NCBI GenBank assembly: GCA_040902855.1
Contig: JBBDWN010000072.1
Coordinates: forward strand, 1 to 28,344
From: DATHWB01 sp040902855
GTDB lineage: Bacteria; Actinomycetota; Acidimicrobiia; Spongiisociales; ZC4RG35
DNA length: 28,344 bases
Reading direction: 5' to 3'
The first letter of the stretch is position 1; every line of letters starts with the position of its first letter. The notes beneath the pieces were generated by a model, which saw only the letters and a list, made by a program, of their open reading frames with translations, made no database searches and had not been told where the DNA came from. This document shows positions 1-9,933 of this stretch, piece after piece. Position numbers and translations under genes: made by a program.

Positions 1-1
1 A

Positions 2-236
2 TTCGGTCAGTCCGGGATCGGGGCGGTGGCGTGGGCATATCCGCTCACCCCGTCTGCCGGGCTGCCCTTCTATCCCGTATACCTACAGACGACAGAGGTC
101 GAGGTGGAACGCAACGTCCCGGACGACCCGGGCTTTGTTGCAGTCCGAAACGCTCGTCGCCACCCACTGGATACTCGAGGTCGACAACGACACCGTCGAA
201 ATCGGCATCGGCGCCGGGTCACTCCGTAACCGCTGA
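2..236 (+). pseudogene. 3' end of an unidentified protein, interrupted by a frameshift
   Basis: The left edge carries coding-like sequence that changes frame. From base 2 to about 140 the second frame is open and has mostly G/C third positions, giving a protein-like stretch that includes PVYLQTTEVEVERNVPDD. From about 144 the third frame takes over (SETLVATHWILEVDNDTVE) and ends at TGA 234-236. Neither half continues sensibly in its own frame. One extra base near 138-144 would explain the shift. It could be a true pseudogene or an assembly or sequencing indel, and the 5' end lies outside the window. I do not recognise the family. The stop is 23 bases before the start of the peptidase gene on the same strand, so the two may have been cotranscribed. 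Confidence 0.45.
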
Positions 237-259
237 CAACCCATCGGTAGGCTCTCCAG

Positions 260-1216
260 ATGTCCCAGGCAACCCCGCCCGCCGAGCCACATGACTATGG
301 GATGCTGGAGGTCGGTGACGGACACTCGGTGTACTACGAGTGCGTGGGCAATCCCGACGGCACCCCTGTGTTGTACCTCCACGGCGGTCCCGGAAGCGGT
401 GCGAGCGTCGGCCAGCGCAGGTTCTTCGACCCTGACCTGCACCGAGGTGTGATCTTCGATCAGCGTGGCTCCGGTCGCAGCACCCCCCTGGCGAGCGATC
501 CGGACGCCGACCTGTCCACCAACACGACCCATCATTTGATCCGAGACGCCGAGGCTCTCCGCACGCACCTCGGTGTCGACCGCTGGATCGTGCTCGGACT
601 CTCCTGGGGCACGACTCTTGGGTTGGCGTACGCCCAAGCCCATCCTGACCGGGTGCGCGGGCTGGTCCTCGGGCTGGTCACCACCACGTCGCGCCGGGAG
701 GTGGACTGGATCACCGAGGGAGTCGGTCGGATCTTCCCGAGCGAATGGGAGCGTTTCGCCGGTGCCGTTCCCGAACATCTTCGCCATCTCCGTCTCGTCG
801 ACGCCTACGCCGAGATGCTCTTCGACCCCGACCCGGAAGTTCGCGACCGCGCGGCGGGAGAGTGGTGTCGGTGGGAGGACGCTCACGTCTCGTTGGACCC
901 AGGTTTCGCCCCTAACCCCCGGTTCGATGACGCCGAGTTCCGCCTGCGCTTCGCCCGACTCGTCACTCACTACTGGCGGCACGCCGCCTTCCTCAAGGAT
1001 GACCAACTCATCCGAGACGCCCCGATCCTGAATGGGATCCCCGGCTCACTGATCCACGGCCGTTATGACGTCTCCAGCCCTCTGGAGACAGCCTGGCGAC
1101 TCTCCCGGCAATGGGAAACCAGCGAACTCCACGTGATGGGCAAGGCAGGCCACGGCGGTGGCGAAGAACTCCTCGCGCTCATCAGCGACAGCCTCGCCCG
1201 CTTCGCCCGAACCTGA
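260..1216 (+). CDS. pip: Proline iminopeptidase (alpha/beta hydrolase, S33)
   Basis: This 318-residue protein matches the S33 prolyl aminopeptidase family in length and motifs. The family cleaves N-terminal proline from peptides in the cytoplasm. Visible elements are the HGGPG oxyanion motif (41-45), the DQRGSGRS segment (67-74), the nucleophile elbow GLSWGT with Ser115, an Asp in HGRYD (Asp270) and a His in GKAGHGG (His298), which together make a complete catalytic triad. The elbow reads GLSWG, where many family members have GGSWG. The ribosome binding site before the ATG is weak, but the N-terminus aligns with the family's usual start. The stop codon TGA (1214-1216) lies inside copy 1 of the 57-bp repeat. 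The glucan synthase gene converges on it. Confidence 0.9.
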   Translation: MSQATPPAEPHDYGMLEVGDGHSVYYECVGNPDGTPVLYLHGGPGSGASVGQRRFFDPDLHRGVIFDQRGSGRSTPLASDPDADLSTNTTHHLIRDAEALRTHLGVDRWIVLGLSWGTTLGLAYAQAHPDRVRGLVLGLVTTTSRREVDWITEGVGRIFPSEWERFAGAVPEHLRHLRLVDAYAEMLFDPDPEVRDRAAGEWCRWEDAHVSLDPGFAPNPRFDDAEFRLRFARLVTHYWRHAAFLKDDQLIRDAPILNGIPGSLIHGRYDVSSPLETAWRLSRQWETSELHVMGKAGHGGGEELLALISDSLARFART

Positions 1217-1269
1217 CGGTTTTACCCCTCCAAACGCTTCATTTTTGACGCGCTGGCTCGACCAAAACC
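1213..1269 (+). repeat. 57-bp interspersed repeat, copy 1
   Basis: These 57 bases recur at 11145-11201 in the same orientation with a single difference (T at 1239, A at 11171). The unit is bounded by a short inverted repeat, GGTTTT (1218-1223) and AAAACC (1264-1269). An imperfect inner pairing between the CCAAACGC and GCGCTGG segments leaves an A/T-rich loop, and the one variable base falls in that loop. Copy 1 supplies the TGA stop of the peptidase gene and lies between two convergent genes. I do not recognise a named repeat family. Confidence 0.85.
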
Positions 1270-1295
1270 CAGCCGGGAAACACGGACGAGCCGGC

Positions 1296-1319
1296 TCCGG
1301 ACGATTATCGGTGTCCGGA
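1296..1319. terminator. Hairpin between convergent genes, possible terminator
   Basis: TCCGGAC (1296-1302) and GTCCGGA (1313-1319) form a perfect 7-bp stem around a 10-base loop. It ends five bases beyond the stop of the glucan synthase gene and follows the peptidase gene. It has no T-run, so it would not be a classical intrinsic terminator. It may be a factor-assisted or bidirectional stop, or have no function. Confidence 0.3.
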
Positions 1320-1324
1320 ACTTG

Positions 1325-4300
1325 TCAACCGAGGAGGACCTCCACCTGGTGGGTGCCGCCGTCGTCGACCAGATCGACTTCTGAGCCGGAAGGGAGAGTG
1401 ACGCCGTCTAGTCGTAATCCGACGACCCCCGTGGACGCGCTGTTGGGATTACGGACTCGGATCTCATACAGGGACGAGTGATATCGGAACGTGATCTCGA
1501 AACTTGGCCAGGCACGGGGGATACAGGGGTCGATTGAGAGACGCTCTCCGTGCAGTCGGAAGCCGAGAATCCACTCCACCCCCGCCCGGTACATCCAGCC
1601 CGCCGACCCCGTGTACCACGTCCAGCCTCCGCGCCCGACGTGGGGCGCTTCCGAGTACACATCTGCTGCCGCCACGTAAGGCTCCACGCGGTACCGGTGG
1701 ATACCAGCACGGGTGCTGGCATGGTTGATGGGGTTGAGCAGTCCGAACAACTCACTCGCCCGGTCCCCGTCACCCAGGCTGGCGAACGCGATGACGCTCC
1801 ATATGGCAGCATGGGTGTACTGACCGCCGTTTTCTCGAACGCCCGGCAGATAGCCCTTGATGTATCCGGGATCGACATCCCAGTCATCGAATGGCGGTGT
1901 GAAGAGGAGTACCAGACCGTCGCCGCGCTGCACCAGGAACTCTTCGACCGAGGCCATTGCCCGCCGTGCGCGCACGTCGGGTGCTCCTCCGTGGATCACC
2001 GACCAGGACTGTGCAATCGAATCGATTCGACATTCGGGATTGATCGACGAACCGAGCGGGGTCCCGTCGTCGAAGAACGCCCGCCGGTACCAATCGCCAT
2101 CCCACGCCTCGGCTTCGAGGCTCTGACGTAGCTCGTCAGCCGCCTCGCGCCAGGTGGTTGCCAGGTCCATCTCACGGGAACGTTCGGCGATGTCGGCGAA
2201 ACGTCGCAAGTTCGCATCAAGGAACCATCCGAGCCATACGCTCTCTCCCCTCCCCTCCCGCCCTACGCGATTGAGACCGTCGTTCCAGTCGCCTGTTCCG
2301 ATCAGGGGGAGCCCGCGGCTCCCAATCAGGGAGAGCGCCCGATCGAGGGCGCGTCGGCAGTGGTCGAAGAGCGTGCCGACCACGTTCGAGATCTCGGGGG
2401 CGAAGTAGGCCTCGTCTTCGCCGTCCTCCAGCATCGGCCCACACAGGTAGGGCACCTCCACTGCCAGGACCTCCTCGTCTCCTGTCACCTCGACGTAGTG
2501 CGCCACCGCGTACGGGAGCCACAGGTAGTCGTCGGAGATCCGGGTCCGGACTCCCTTCCCGGAGGGTTCATGCCACCAGTGGAGAGCGTCGCCTTCTTCG
2601 AACTGATGCGCTGCAGCCCTCAGTAAATGCTCACGAGTCACACCACGCATCGAGACCGTGAGCGCCATCACGTCCTGTAGCTGGTCACGGAAGCCGTATG
2701 CCCCTCCCGCCTGGTAGAACGCGGATCGCGCCATCACCCGGCACGCCAGGGTCTGATAGAGAAGCCAGTGGTTGATCATCACGTCGAACGAGCGGTCGGG
2801 GGTCTTCACTCGCACAGTCCCGAGCACGTCGCCCCAGTTCTTGGCCACTTCGCCCGCGAGCACCTGTCCGTCGACCAGGCGAAACCGTTCGATCAGTGCG
2901 CGAGCTTCGGACTCGTCTTCTCCCTGACCCAGCAGGAATAGCACCTCGACCTCTTGGTCCGGTGCCAGCGTCAACTGCCGTTGGATGGCAGCACAGGGGT
3001 CGAGACCCACTCCCACCCGTCCCGACAGCCGCCGGCCGGCCTGAAGCGCGGCTGGCCGGTCGACGCTGCCGTGTCGCCCGAGAAACTCTGTGCGGTCCGC
3101 GGTGAGCGCGTCTGCGGCACCGAAATCGGCGAAGGCCACCCGTGCTCCGAACTCCTCGTTCGACGGGTTACGGGCAAAGAGCGCTCCGGTTGCCTCGTCC
3201 TGTGTCGTGACGATCTGCATCCTCGGGACCGACCTGGTGGTCCCGAGCACCCATTCGACGTATCCGGTGACCGAGAGTCGCCGGCGACGGCCGCTGAGGT
3301 TGCGCACCCGCAGGCGAGACAGTTTGACCGAGCCTTCAAGGGGCACCGACTGATGCAGATGAAGCGCAATCCCATGGGATGTGTGTTCGAATTCGGAGAA
3401 TCCCGGGCCGTGGCGCGCGAGATAGGGATGGTCGTCACGGATCGGCAGCGCAGTCGGTCCGAACACCGCGCCGCTGTCCTCGTCCCGGACGTACAGCACC
3501 TCGCCTGGAGCATCGGCGACGGGATCGTTGGACCAGGGTGTGAGTTGGTTCTCACGGCTGTTCTCCGACCAACTGAACCCGGAGCCCGCCTCGGAGACGC
3601 AGAAACCAAATTGTGGGTTTGCGACCACATTGATCCACGGGGCAGGGGACCATTGATCCTCGCCCAACACCACGGCGTACTCGGTGCCGCTGGCGCTGAA
3701 GCCGCCGAGACCATTGTGGAACTCGAGATCGAGCCGAGGGGTTGATCCCCCCGGCTGTTCGACCGCTGAGGGAACTCTCGCCATCGCGGGCTTCCTTCCG
3801 GCCTGTGGCCGTCGACGAGCGAGCTGGTCGGCGAGAGTTCCGTGGTGGCTCAGCAACACGGCCCGCGCCGAGGACTGAAACGCGGCGCGATCGCCATCGG
3901 TGAGAAGTGGCCCGTCGACGACGAAGACTCCTCCATCGGACGAAGCCCCCAACTGGCGGCCACTCTCCCGGATCAACTCCTCTATGGCGTCTCGAAGATC
4001 CTTGGTGTAGGAGCCCGGCTTCTCGTTGATCACGACGAGGTCTGCGAACAGTCCTTTCATCCTCCAGTATTCCTGGGCGCGGAGGAGGTCGCGGATCAGA
4101 CCCCGCTCCTCGGCCTGGTCGATCCTGACCAGCACGATCGGCAGATCTCCCGAAATGCTGTGCCGCCAGAGCGCTCGCTGGCTTGCGGCGGGGGCGACGC
4201 TACGGCTGGTCGCCAGTTTCGGGTCGAAGTAGATGAGGCTGCCGCCCAACTCTTGGAAGACGTGGGCATGTTGAGGTTCGATTCGCAAGTGGTGGAGCCG

Positions 4301-7300
4301 GACCTGAGCCTGTGTCCAAGCGAGCGTCAATGTCCTTTCGAACGCCGCCGCGTCGGAACACTTGTCGATCAGGTCCGCCACCTCAGCCCTGGTACTTGCG
4401 ACGACGGTCGCGAAATCGAGATGAGCAACACCTCCGGGCGGAAGGAGCACCTTGCGCCGCAAACTGAAGATCGGGTCGAGCACCCGCCCCGCCGAATTCG
4501 CCAGAGGACGGTCCAGGGCTGCGGCCCGGTGAATCGGATTGCCCCGACCGAGAAAGCGAGCGCGATCGGTGGCGTATTGCACGCCCCCCACCACCTCGCC
4601 GGTGACGACCAGGACATGACCGGCCCAGATGGTCTTCTCCTCGGTCGAACGCGGCCGGCGACTGGCAATCAGTGCGTCACGCCCGACCACCTTCTCGGTC
4701 TGCACGAAGAGATTCGAGAATGCCGGGTGGGCGCCGTCGGCCCTCGGGGGCGCCAGCACCAACTCGGCGTACGAGGTGACTTCGATTTCCCTCGGAACCA
4801 GGCCCGCATTGGTGAGGGTCACCCGGCGCACCTCGGCGTCGTCTTCTTCCGAGATGACCACCGTCAGCATGGTCGAGATCTTTCCGTCCCGACGCGAAAT
4901 CTCCACCTTGTCCTCGCTGAACGATGCCTCGTAGGAGTCCGGCTCTGCCCCAGTCGGCTGGTAACCCGCCGACCATGTCCGACCGGATTCGTCCTTGAGG
5001 AACACGTAGCTGCCGAAGTTGTCCTGCGTCACGTCCTCGTGCCAGCGGTTGACCGCAAGACCATGCCAGCGGGTAAATCCCGACCCGGCAGCGGTGATGG
5101 CAGTACTGAGTCGACCGTTGGAAAGCTGATGGACGATTGGCACCGGCGAATGGGGCGAATCCACCGTGCGCGTCACTCCCTCCACGTCCTCCAGCGGACG
5201 GGCTGCCCTGCCTACCTCGTCGACCCGGGGACGGGCCACCTCGACATCACGCGGAATGCGCTCGTGCAACAGCAGTTCCGCCGCCTGGACAGACGGCTCA
5301 CTATGAAAGAGGGAGCGGAAGAATCCGTCGAAGACCACATTGGTCATCGCCAACAGCGACATCGCTTGGTGGTGCGCCATGTAGGCCGCGACGAGGACCG
5401 CAACCCCGTTTTCGGGGCGACGCGAGGGTGTGAAGTCGAGCGATTCGTAGTACCCATACGCGCCCAGGGCGCCCATCCCCGCGAGCCGCTGCAAGTTTTC
5501 GATGGCTTCGCTGGGTTGCACCATCGCCGCCAACATCGTGGCGTATGGGGCAACCACGAGATCCTGGCTCAGCCCCCGTTCGAAGCCCAGACCAGGGATG
5601 CCGAATGCCCGGTATTGATAGGTCAGATGGACATCTCTCGCGGCGTACGCGGATTCGGAGATCCCCCACGGAACCTGCCGTTCTTTCCCATACGCGATCT
5701 GGCGCTGAACGACTGCCCGATACGTGCTGTCGAGGACACTCTCGGGAGGCGATTCCATCACGAGGAGCGGCATGAGATACTCGAACATCGAACCCGACCA
5801 CGAGATCAGTGCGGCCTCGGTTCCGATCGGGGTCATTGACCGCCCCAGCCGAAACCAGTGGCTTGCCGGAAGGTCGCCCTTGGCAATTCCGACGAAGCTC
5901 GCCAAGCGTGCTTCGGAGGCCAACAGGTCATAGTGGCTGTGGTCGAGAACAGACTCGGATACCCGGTACCCGACCGCGAGCAATTTGCTCGCAGGATTTT
6001 TCAAGAATGAGAAGTCCATCCCTCGGGCGAGTTCGGCGGCCCGATCGGCCAACTCCGCGATGCGGCTCTCCAGCTGCCGTCGCCGGGACGGGTCGTCGAG
6101 GTGGTGGCGGTCCTGGCGATGGCTCTGAACGGTCGCCATGAGGGCTTCGGCCCAGACGCTCAGCTCGTCAGCTTCATCAGCGGAGGCCAGGGTGCGGGCG
6201 ATGTCGGCGATTGTCGATGAAGCATCGGCTATCCCAACGGGAACCTCGGACGATCCCGGGGTGCCGACATCGGCGAAATGCCCGAGCAATCCTGCCAGGG
6301 CTCGGTCGAGCTCGCGAGGGGAGACGACCTCGGCGTGGGTGTTGGGCGCCAGCGCCCGGGCCGTCTGTTGGAGCAGCAGGGCGGTGTCCCTGATGCCTGC
6401 ATTGGCCTCCGAACTCGCTGGGAGGCTCCCGAGTCGGACACATCCCTCAGACAGAGCGAGGAGGTGTCCTGCCAGGTTGCCGCTGTCCACCGTCGAGACA
6501 TAGCGGGGCGAGAGAGGCTCGAGTGACACAGTGTCGTACCAGTTGAGGAAGTGACCCTCGAACCGCTCCAGCTCATCGAGAGTGGCGAAAGTGGATTCGA
6601 GCCGCGACACCGTCTCTGCGATCCCGATCCATCCGAACTCGCGCGCTGAAAGCACTGCCAAGAGGTAGAGGCCGATGTTCGTGGGAGAAGTCCGGTGGGC
6701 GACGACACCCACATCCTCCTGAAAGTTGTCCGGCGGCAGCCAGTTGTCCTCTGCGGTCACGAACTGCTCGAAGTATCGCCAGGTTCGTCGAGCGGTCAAC
6801 CGCAGTTCGTCGAGTTCCTCGGCGGTGGGTGGGGCGGCCACGCTGAGGGGCCGGGTAGTGCTGGCCCAGTGAGCGATGAACGGAGCAGCCACCCACATCC
6901 ACGACCAGACGAGCGCCACCACTAGCGCATCCGGCTTGACAATCCACGCAGTGACGGCGGCGGCCATCCCGACTGCCATCGAAGGAGCCATGCGGCGGAC
7001 GAAGAGAGACCGATCGAGTGTGAGTCGGCGCTCGGCCTCTTCTGCGGTGACCCACTCGAGCATGCTCCGGCGAGAAACCGCGAGCCGCCAGAGAGTGACC
7101 ACGATCGCCTCGGTCGTCCTGAGCGCCTGATGGGCGAGAAAGGCCACCTGCAAGAGGAGTCGACCGACTGTCCGAGCGAAGTCGACCCACCACCGCCGGA
7201 GGCGCACGGCTTCTGGCGTGCTCGTACGGCGAGGGATCATCCGCTCGACCAACGGCAACAACCCGGGAAGGGCGAGGGAGACGACGACGAACAGAATCCA

Positions 7301-9739
7301 CGGCCAGACCGGTACGGCCGGGATGACGAACGCTGCGAGGAGGGTGAACAGAGCGGCGGGGCTCGACAGGCTGCGACGGAGGTTGTCGACCATCTTGATC
7401 CGAGCCACCGGTGGAAGAGGACCGCGGCGCCCGAGGATCCACGGGAGCAGCTGCCAATCGCCCCGGATCCAACGGTGCTGCCGGGAGAGCGCAACCTCGT
7501 AGTGACTGGGAAACTCCTCGAACACCTCGACATTGGTGACGAGGCCGGCTCGAGCAAACGATCCTTCGAACAAGTCGTGGCTGAGGAGAGCGTTCTCCGG
7601 AATCCGACCATCCAAGGCGGCCTCGAAAGCATCGATCTCATAGATCCCCTTCCCGGCGTAGGACCCCTCGTCGAACAGGTCCTGGTAGACGTCACTGACC
7701 GCCGCCGCGTAGGGATCGATGCCCGCCGGGGGGAAGAACACCCGCTGGAAGAAGCTGGTTCCTCCGGCCCCGAGGAACGCCGTCACTCGGGGTTGGAGCA
7801 CGCCATAACCCTCCACGACGCGCCTTCCCTCGACTCGAGCCCGGTTGAGCGGATGGGCCATCGTCGCCACTAGTCGGGTCGCCGCCCCCGGGGGCAGACG
7901 CGAGTCCTGGTCCAAAGCGATCACATACCGCACCCCTTGCGGCAGTCGACCGGGCCAGGGAAGAAAGCTGGTGTCTGTTGCCCCTCGCAGCAGGCGATTG
8001 AGTTCGTGGAGCTTGCCGCGCTTTCGTTCCCAACCCATATGGCGTCCCTCGCCAGGGTTGAACTTTCGTTGGCGGTGCAGCAACAGGAAACGGTCGGCCC
8101 CGCCCGGTCCCGGCCCGTAGCGCTCGTTGAGCCGGGCGACTCCGCGCGTGGCCACCGCCAGCAGATCGGCGTCGTCGGGGGCCGCGGGCTGCTCGGCGTC
8201 CCGCCAATCGGTCAAGAGAGCGAAATGGAACTCGCCCTCCTGATCAGCCAGGTGATGGACTTCGAGCCGATCCACCAGCTCTTCGACCTGGGCGGGGCGG
8301 GACAACATGGCCGGTATCGCCACGATCGTCCGGAACTCCTCGGTGGGCCCCTGCGGCAGGGCCAGAGAAGGAAGGGACTTTGGTTGAACGAGGAACGCAA
8401 CCGCCCGATTGACCAGGGTCATCCCGATGTCACTGGCCGGAACGAGGGCGAGTAACGCCATCACCCACCGCCACGGTGAGGCAGGCTCGATGGAGAGGAG
8501 AGGCGGGGTGAGGGCGATGGCGGCCACGGCCATGATCGAACCGATGTACGTCGTCGCGGCCGTCTTCTTCACGAGGCGGGAGAGCCTCAGTGCCACCGCC
8601 GGACGAAATCCAAGTTCAGCTTCGAGCCGATGTCGGCCGGCTCCCAGAAGGTAGAAGCCAGGTTCATTTTGGCGTCGATCGGCGGTGTGGATGGCCGCCA
8701 ACCTGAGGGCAGCCTCGGCAACTTCGAGTTCGGATGCCGCTGATCGTTTCGAAACGTCTTCGACGGCATGCCGGTATTGGTCACGGGTTTCATAACCCAA
8801 CTCGAGGTAGGAGCCTTCTTCCGCAAGTGCCCGGTCGACAAGGCTCACACGTTCGACGAACTCCGCCCACTCGAAAGAGCTGATGTGACGGAGGCTGGTC
8901 ACGATGTTGCGGACCGTGACGTTGGTGGCAACTTGGCGGTGCTGGGTCTCGGCAACCGCTTCGTCCGGGGTGGTCCCCTCGACGCCGAGCCTGTCGAGGA
9001 GCCAGCCGAGGCCGGGCGTGGTCGCCGGATCGTGGTCTCTCAACCGCCTGATCAACTGCACGACAAACGGTTGGGAAAGCTCGCCCGAACCGATCTGGTC
9101 GAGGTGCGCTTGGGCTTCCTCGCTCCGACCTCCGGCTACGCCGAGCAGACCGTCGGCGAGGGCATCCGCCGCTCGGCGCAACCGCCGACCTGCGACGATG
9201 CCTTCGGCCAGCCTGCGAAGGTTTTCCACGAGCACGACGCGCAGGGTGATGGGAAGTGCCCACAACTCACCGATGGTGAGGGGCTGAACTTCTTGGTATG
9301 CGTCGACGAAGCGTCGGAGGGCGTCGGGGTCGAAGCGGCTGTCAAGGTGCGCAACGAAGGCCCACGCCATCTCGAAGATGCGGGGGTAGCCGGCCAGCTC
9401 ACCAGTCTTGAGCTTCGGCAATTCGTGGTAGTAGGAGGACGGAAGGTTCTCGCGTACCTCCCGCAGTTGCCTCTCGACAAGGTGAAAGTTGTCGACCAAC
9501 CATTCCGCCGCAGGAGTGAGGAGAGCTTCTCGCCCGACTGCCTCCGCAAGTTCACGGTACGAGGCGAGAAGGACGTCACCGTTGTCCGACAGGCGTTTCG
9601 AGATGAGCCGCAGTCGACCGCGGCGTTCGATCGTCTGCTGGGTTTCCGCCAGGTCCCTCGCATTTTCCTCGAGCCGCTCGACGCCGAACAACTCCGCCCG
9701 TATTGGCTCGATGCCGTGCGCAATTGTCGGAGACGCCAT
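1325..9739 (-). CDS. ndvB: Cyclic beta-1,2-glucan synthase (GT84 plus glycoamylase-like plus GH94)
   Basis: This 2804-residue protein has the full length and domain order of NdvB/Cgs enzymes, which make cyclic beta-1,2-glucan from UDP-glucose at the inner membrane. The N-terminal region precedes membrane segments near 396-450. The GT84 catalytic part has a DxD motif (Asp610-Gln611-Asp612) and a QxxRW motif (754-757). More membrane segments follow near 790-850 and 920-965. A glycoamylase-like domain covers about 990-1460. Two GH94-type beta-sandwich regions start near 1535 and 2000. The C-terminal phosphorylase-like barrel carries GDWNDG with the predicted general acid Asp2487. The ATG has no strong ribosome binding site, but the N-terminal residues resemble the family start. 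In Rhizobium and Brucella the product acts in osmotic adaptation and host interaction. Its role here is unknown. Confidence 0.93.
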   Translation of the reverse strand: MASPTIAHGIEPIRAELFGVERLEENARDLAETQQTIERRGRLRLISKRLSDNGDVLLASYRELAEAVGREALLTPAAEWLVDNFHLVERQLREVRENLPSSYYHELPKLKTGELAGYPRIFEMAWAFVAHLDSRFDPDALRRFVDAYQEVQPLTIGELWALPITLRVVLVENLRRLAEGIVAGRRLRRAADALADGLLGVAGGRSEEAQAHLDQIGSGELSQPFVVQLIRRLRDHDPATTPGLGWLLDRLGVEGTTPDEAVAETQHRQVATNVTVRNIVTSLRHISSFEWAEFVERVSLVDRALAEEGSYLELGYETRDQYRHAVEDVSKRSAASELEVAEAALRLAAIHTADRRQNEPGFYLLGAGRHRLEAELGFRPAVALRLSRLVKKTAATTYIGSIMAVAAIALTPPLLSIEPASPWRWVMALLALVPASDIGMTLVNRAVAFLVQPKSLPSLALPQGPTEEFRTIVAIPAMLSRPAQVEELVDRLEVHHLADQEGEFHFALLTDWRDAEQPAAPDDADLLAVATRGVARLNERYGPGPGGADRFLLLHRQRKFNPGEGRHMGWERKRGKLHELNRLLRGATDTSFLPWPGRLPQGVRYVIALDQDSRLPPGAATRLVATMAHPLNRARVEGRRVVEGYGVLQPRVTAFLGAGGTSFFQRVFFPPAGIDPYAAAVSDVYQDLFDEGSYAGKGIYEIDAFEAALDGRIPENALLSHDLFEGSFARAGLVTNVEVFEEFPSHYEVALSRQHRWIRGDWQLLPWILGRRGPLPPVARIKMVDNLRRSLSSPAALFTLLAAFVIPAVPVWPWILFVVVSLALPGLLPLVERMIPRRTSTPEAVRLRRWWVDFARTVGRLLLQVAFLAHQALRTTEAIVVTLWRLAVSRRSMLEWVTAEEAERRLTLDRSLFVRRMAPSMAVGMAAAVTAWIVKPDALVVALVWSWMWVAAPFIAHWASTTRPLSVAAPPTAEELDELRLTARRTWRYFEQFVTAEDNWLPPDNFQEDVGVVAHRTSPTNIGLYLLAVLSAREFGWIGIAETVSRLESTFATLDELERFEGHFLNWYDTVSLEPLSPRYVSTVDSGNLAGHLLALSEGCVRLGSLPASSEANAGIRDTALLLQQTARALAPNTHAEVVSPRELDRALAGLLGHFADVGTPGSSEVPVGIADASSTIADIARTLASADEADELSVWAEALMATVQSHRQDRHHLDDPSRRRQLESRIAELADRAAELARGMDFSFLKNPASKLLAVGYRVSESVLDHSHYDLLASEARLASFVGIAKGDLPASHWFRLGRSMTPIGTEAALISWSGSMFEYLMPLLVMESPPESVLDSTYRAVVQRQIAYGKERQVPWGISESAYAARDVHLTYQYRAFGIPGLGFERGLSQDLVVAPYATMLAAMVQPSEAIENLQRLAGMGALGAYGYYESLDFTPSRRPENGVAVLVAAYMAHHQAMSLLAMTNVVFDGFFRSLFHSEPSVQAAELLLHERIPRDVEVARPRVDEVGRAARPLEDVEGVTRTVDSPHSPVPIVHQLSNGRLSTAITAAGSGFTRWHGLAVNRWHEDVTQDNFGSYVFLKDESGRTWSAGYQPTGAEPDSYEASFSEDKVEISRRDGKISTMLTVVISEEDDAEVRRVTLTNAGLVPREIEVTSYAELVLAPPRADGAHPAFSNLFVQTEKVVGRDALIASRRPRSTEEKTIWAGHVLVVTGEVVGGVQYATDRARFLGRGNPIHRAAALDRPLANSAGRVLDPIFSLRRKVLLPPGGVAHLDFATVVASTRAEVADLIDKCSDAAAFERTLTLAWTQAQVRLHHLRIEPQHAHVFQELGGSLIYFDPKLATSRSVAPAASQRALWRHSISGDLPIVLVRIDQAEERGLIRDLLRAQEYWRMKGLFADLVVINEKPGSYTKDLRDAIEELIRESGRQLGASSDGGVFVVDGPLLTDGDRAAFQSSARAVLLSHHGTLADQLARRRPQAGRKPAMARVPSAVEQPGGSTPRLDLEFHNGLGGFSASGTEYAVVLGEDQWSPAPWINVVANPQFGFCVSEAGSGFSWSENSRENQLTPWSNDPVADAPGEVLYVRDEDSGAVFGPTALPIRDDHPYLARHGPGFSEFEHTSHGIALHLHQSVPLEGSVKLSRLRVRNLSGRRRRLSVTGYVEWVLGTTRSVPRMQIVTTQDEATGALFARNPSNEEFGARVAFADFGAADALTADRTEFLGRHGSVDRPAALQAGRRLSGRVGVGLDPCAAIQRQLTLAPDQEVEVLFLLGQGEDESEARALIERFRLVDGQVLAGEVAKNWGDVLGTVRVKTPDRSFDVMINHWLLYQTLACRVMARSAFYQAGGAYGFRDQLQDVMALTVSMRGVTREHLLRAAAHQFEEGDALHWWHEPSGKGVRTRISDDYLWLPYAVAHYVEVTGDEEVLAVEVPYLCGPMLEDGEDEAYFAPEISNVVGTLFDHCRRALDRALSLIGSRGLPLIGTGDWNDGLNRVGREGRGESVWLGWFLDANLRRFADIAERSREMDLATTWREAADELRQSLEAEAWDGDWYRRAFFDDGTPLGSSINPECRIDSIAQSWSVIHGGAPDVRARRAMASVEEFLVQRGDGLVLLFTPPFDDWDVDPGYIKGYLPGVRENGGQYTHAAIWSVIAFASLGDGDRASELFGLLNPINHASTRAGIHRYRVEPYVAAADVYSEAPHVGRGGWTWYTGSAGWMYRAGVEWILGFRLHGERLSIDPCIPRAWPSFEITFRYHSSLYEIRVRNPNSASTGVVGLRLDGVTLPSGSEVDLVDDGGTHQVEVLLG

Positions 9740-9858
9740 CAGCGGAGGGTACGGGTGTCCTGCGCCCTACGCCGTTCGGTCTTCGGGCCTCGTCACGTCC
9801 TGTCTCGAGGCGGACGACCCGCGATCGCCCGCCTCGCCATTCTCGCGTCGGTCCTGCG

Positions 9859-9933
9859 TCAAAAGACGAATATCAGGAGAAGGATGATCAGGATGAGCCC
9901 GCCAATTCCGATGTACATGGATTCGCCTTTCAT
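9859..9933 (-). CDS. Very small hydrophobic membrane peptide
   Basis: This 24-residue reading frame starts MKGES and continues as one hydrophobic segment rich in Gly, Ile, Leu and Phe (MYIGIGGLILIILLLIFVF). It could also start at the internal Met (base 9918), giving 19 residues. Each ATG has a plausible ribosome binding site 6-7 bases upstream (AGGTG and AAAGG). The composition is that of a single membrane helix, like the tiny hydrophobic proteins annotated in many actinobacteria. It lies 119 bases upstream of the glucan synthase start on the same strand, so it may share its transcript. It could instead be a chance frame, but the strong hydrophobicity and two good binding sites argue for a gene. 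Its function is unknown. Confidence 0.5.
   Translation of the reverse strand: MKGESMYIGIGGLILIILLLIFVF

Noticed and set aside
83..1006. Minus-strand open frame (307 codons) opposite pip
   Set aside because: It is a shadow of the clear S33 peptidase reading frame on the other strand.
3842..5839. Long plus-strand open frame (665 codons) inside the glucan synthase gene
   Set aside because: It is antisense to well-conserved ndvB domains, reflects high-GC third-position bias, and its translation has no family features.
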